Positions 63,411 to 64,000 of a stretch of 64,000 nt of DNA are shown here, one piece after another. Source of the DNA: an uncultured Alistipes sp. (lineage in GTDB: Bacteria > Bacteroidota > Bacteroidia > Bacteroidales > Rikenellaceae); assembly GCA_944321185.1 (NCBI GenBank), contig CALUKH010000004.1, positions 62,001 through 126,000 of the forward strand, in the 5' to 3' direction. A model generated the notes under the pieces. The model had not been told where the DNA came from. It worked only from the letters and a program-made list of their open reading frames with translations, and did not search any database. Made by a program: the position numbers and the translations under genes. Position 1 is the first letter of the stretch; each line of letters begins with the position of its first letter.

Positions 63411-64000
63411 TTACTTCAGGTGGAAGATTTTCTTGAACTTGTTCTTCAGGAACATGACGTAGGGGGCCAGGCGCGACTGCTTTTTGGGCGGCTCCTTGGC
63501 CGGGTCGTAGAGCATTCCGGTGCAGAGACACATCCGGCGGTTGTTACGCTGGAGAATGTCGTAGTTGCAGCACCCTTCGCAACCCTTCCAGAACTCCTCG
63601 TCTTCGGTGAGCTCCGAGAAGGTCACGGGCACGTATCCCATACGTGAGTTCAGTTTCATAACCGGCAGCGACGTAGTGATACTGAATAACTTCGCATACG
63701 GGAATCGTCGTCGGGCCAGCTCGAAGGTTCGTCGTTTGATGCGTTCCGCGAGTCCCATGTGTCGGTACTCGGGATCGACGATCAGTCCCGAGGTGGCGAC
63801 GAAATCGCCGTGACCCCAGCACTCGATGTAGCTGAACCCGACCAGTTTATCACCGTCCAGCGCCACGACGGCCTTGCCACCGGTCATTTTTGCTGCGATG
63901 TATTCGGGCGATCGCTTGGCGATACCCGTTCCCCGCTGCAAGGCGGACTCGTAAATCAGCTGGCAGATACGCGGAGCGTAGTGCGCATGCGACGAGTCGG
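63411..64000 (-). CDS. GNAT acyltransferase of the arginine operon (5' end outside window)
   Basis: The frame is open to the window edge; an apparent TTG start at 63941 is internal, because the reading continues upstream as HAHYAPRICQLIYESALQRGTG. At least 196 residues. GNAT core: GFSYIECWGHGDFVATSGLIVDPEY-like strand then HMGLAERIKRRTFELA, the acyl-CoA binding helix. The C-terminus has a Cys cluster CEGCC...CLC. No argA or argJ lies in the window, so this gene is a good candidate for the first step, N-acylglutamate synthase. That role is inference from position. Confidence 0.75.
   Translation of the reverse strand, partial: DSSHAHYAPRICQLIYESALQRGTGIAKRSPEYIAAKMTGGKAVVALDGDKLVGFSYIECWGHGDFVATSGLIVDPEYRHMGLAERIKRRTFELARRRFPYAKLFSITTSLPVMKLNSRMGYVPVTFSELTEDEEFWKGCEGCCNYDILQRNNRRMCLCTGMLYDPAKEPPKKQSRLAPYVMFLKNKFKKIFHLK

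Overview
The window is about 60% G+C chromosomal DNA from a Bacteroidota bacterium. A high-GC member of the Bacteroidales, most likely Alistipes (Rikenellaceae), fits best. The evidence is the set of Bacteroidota-type promoters (TTTG and TAnnTTTG boxes), the lack of clear Shine-Dalgarno sites, lineage-typical proteins (GldE, DUF4270, DUF4837, DUF3098, YfhO family), a carbamoyltransferase of the N-succinylornithine type, and a rhamnose/rhamnosidase locus typical of gut Bacteroidales. I see no rRNA, tRNA, CRISPR array, insertion sequence or prophage. The genus is an inference from family knowledge, not a search result.

Layout. 1-15.8 kb (+): end of a YitT gene, priA, comF, dnaB, yifB, then a shortened division/cell-wall cluster murG-murC-ftsQ-ftsA-ftsZ, then gldE and a phosphopantetheinyl transferase. 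15.9-16.2 kb: a very short unit with a good promoter, a 25-codon ORF and a near-perfect terminator hairpin. 16.2-28.7 kb (-): a C1 peptidase, topA, DUF4270 lipoprotein, a starch-synthase-like half protein, queA, truB, uppP, DUF3098, ftsX and a large YfhO-type membrane protein. 28.8-31.1 kb (+): a polyprenyl synthase and an MFS sugar transporter. Then rplS (-), surE (+), a two-component pair (+), cardiolipin synthase (-), DUF4837 lipoprotein (-), polysaccharide deacetylase (+) and efp (+).

39.4-54.6 kb (-) is a complete L-rhamnose locus: rhaB-rhaA-rhaT-rhaD followed by two GH78, one GH106 and one GH78-like rhamnosidase, with a divergent AraC regulator (+). Secreted enzymes would release rhamnose, RhaT would import it, and RhaA, RhaB and RhaD would convert it to DHAP and lactaldehyde. 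55.7-64.0 kb (-) is an arginine operon: GNAT acyltransferase (cut by the window end), argG, argC, argD, an N-acylornithine carbamoyltransferase, argB, an ArgE-like deacylase and argH.

Less ordinary features: three dispersed intergenic elements, each with exactly nine G followed by polypurine on the transcribed-sense strand (after ftsA, in the rplS leader, inside the arg operon); several GC-rich degenerate tandem-repeat spacers; an FtsQ with about 110 extra, highly charged residues; and the small ORF/RNA unit at 16.0 kb.
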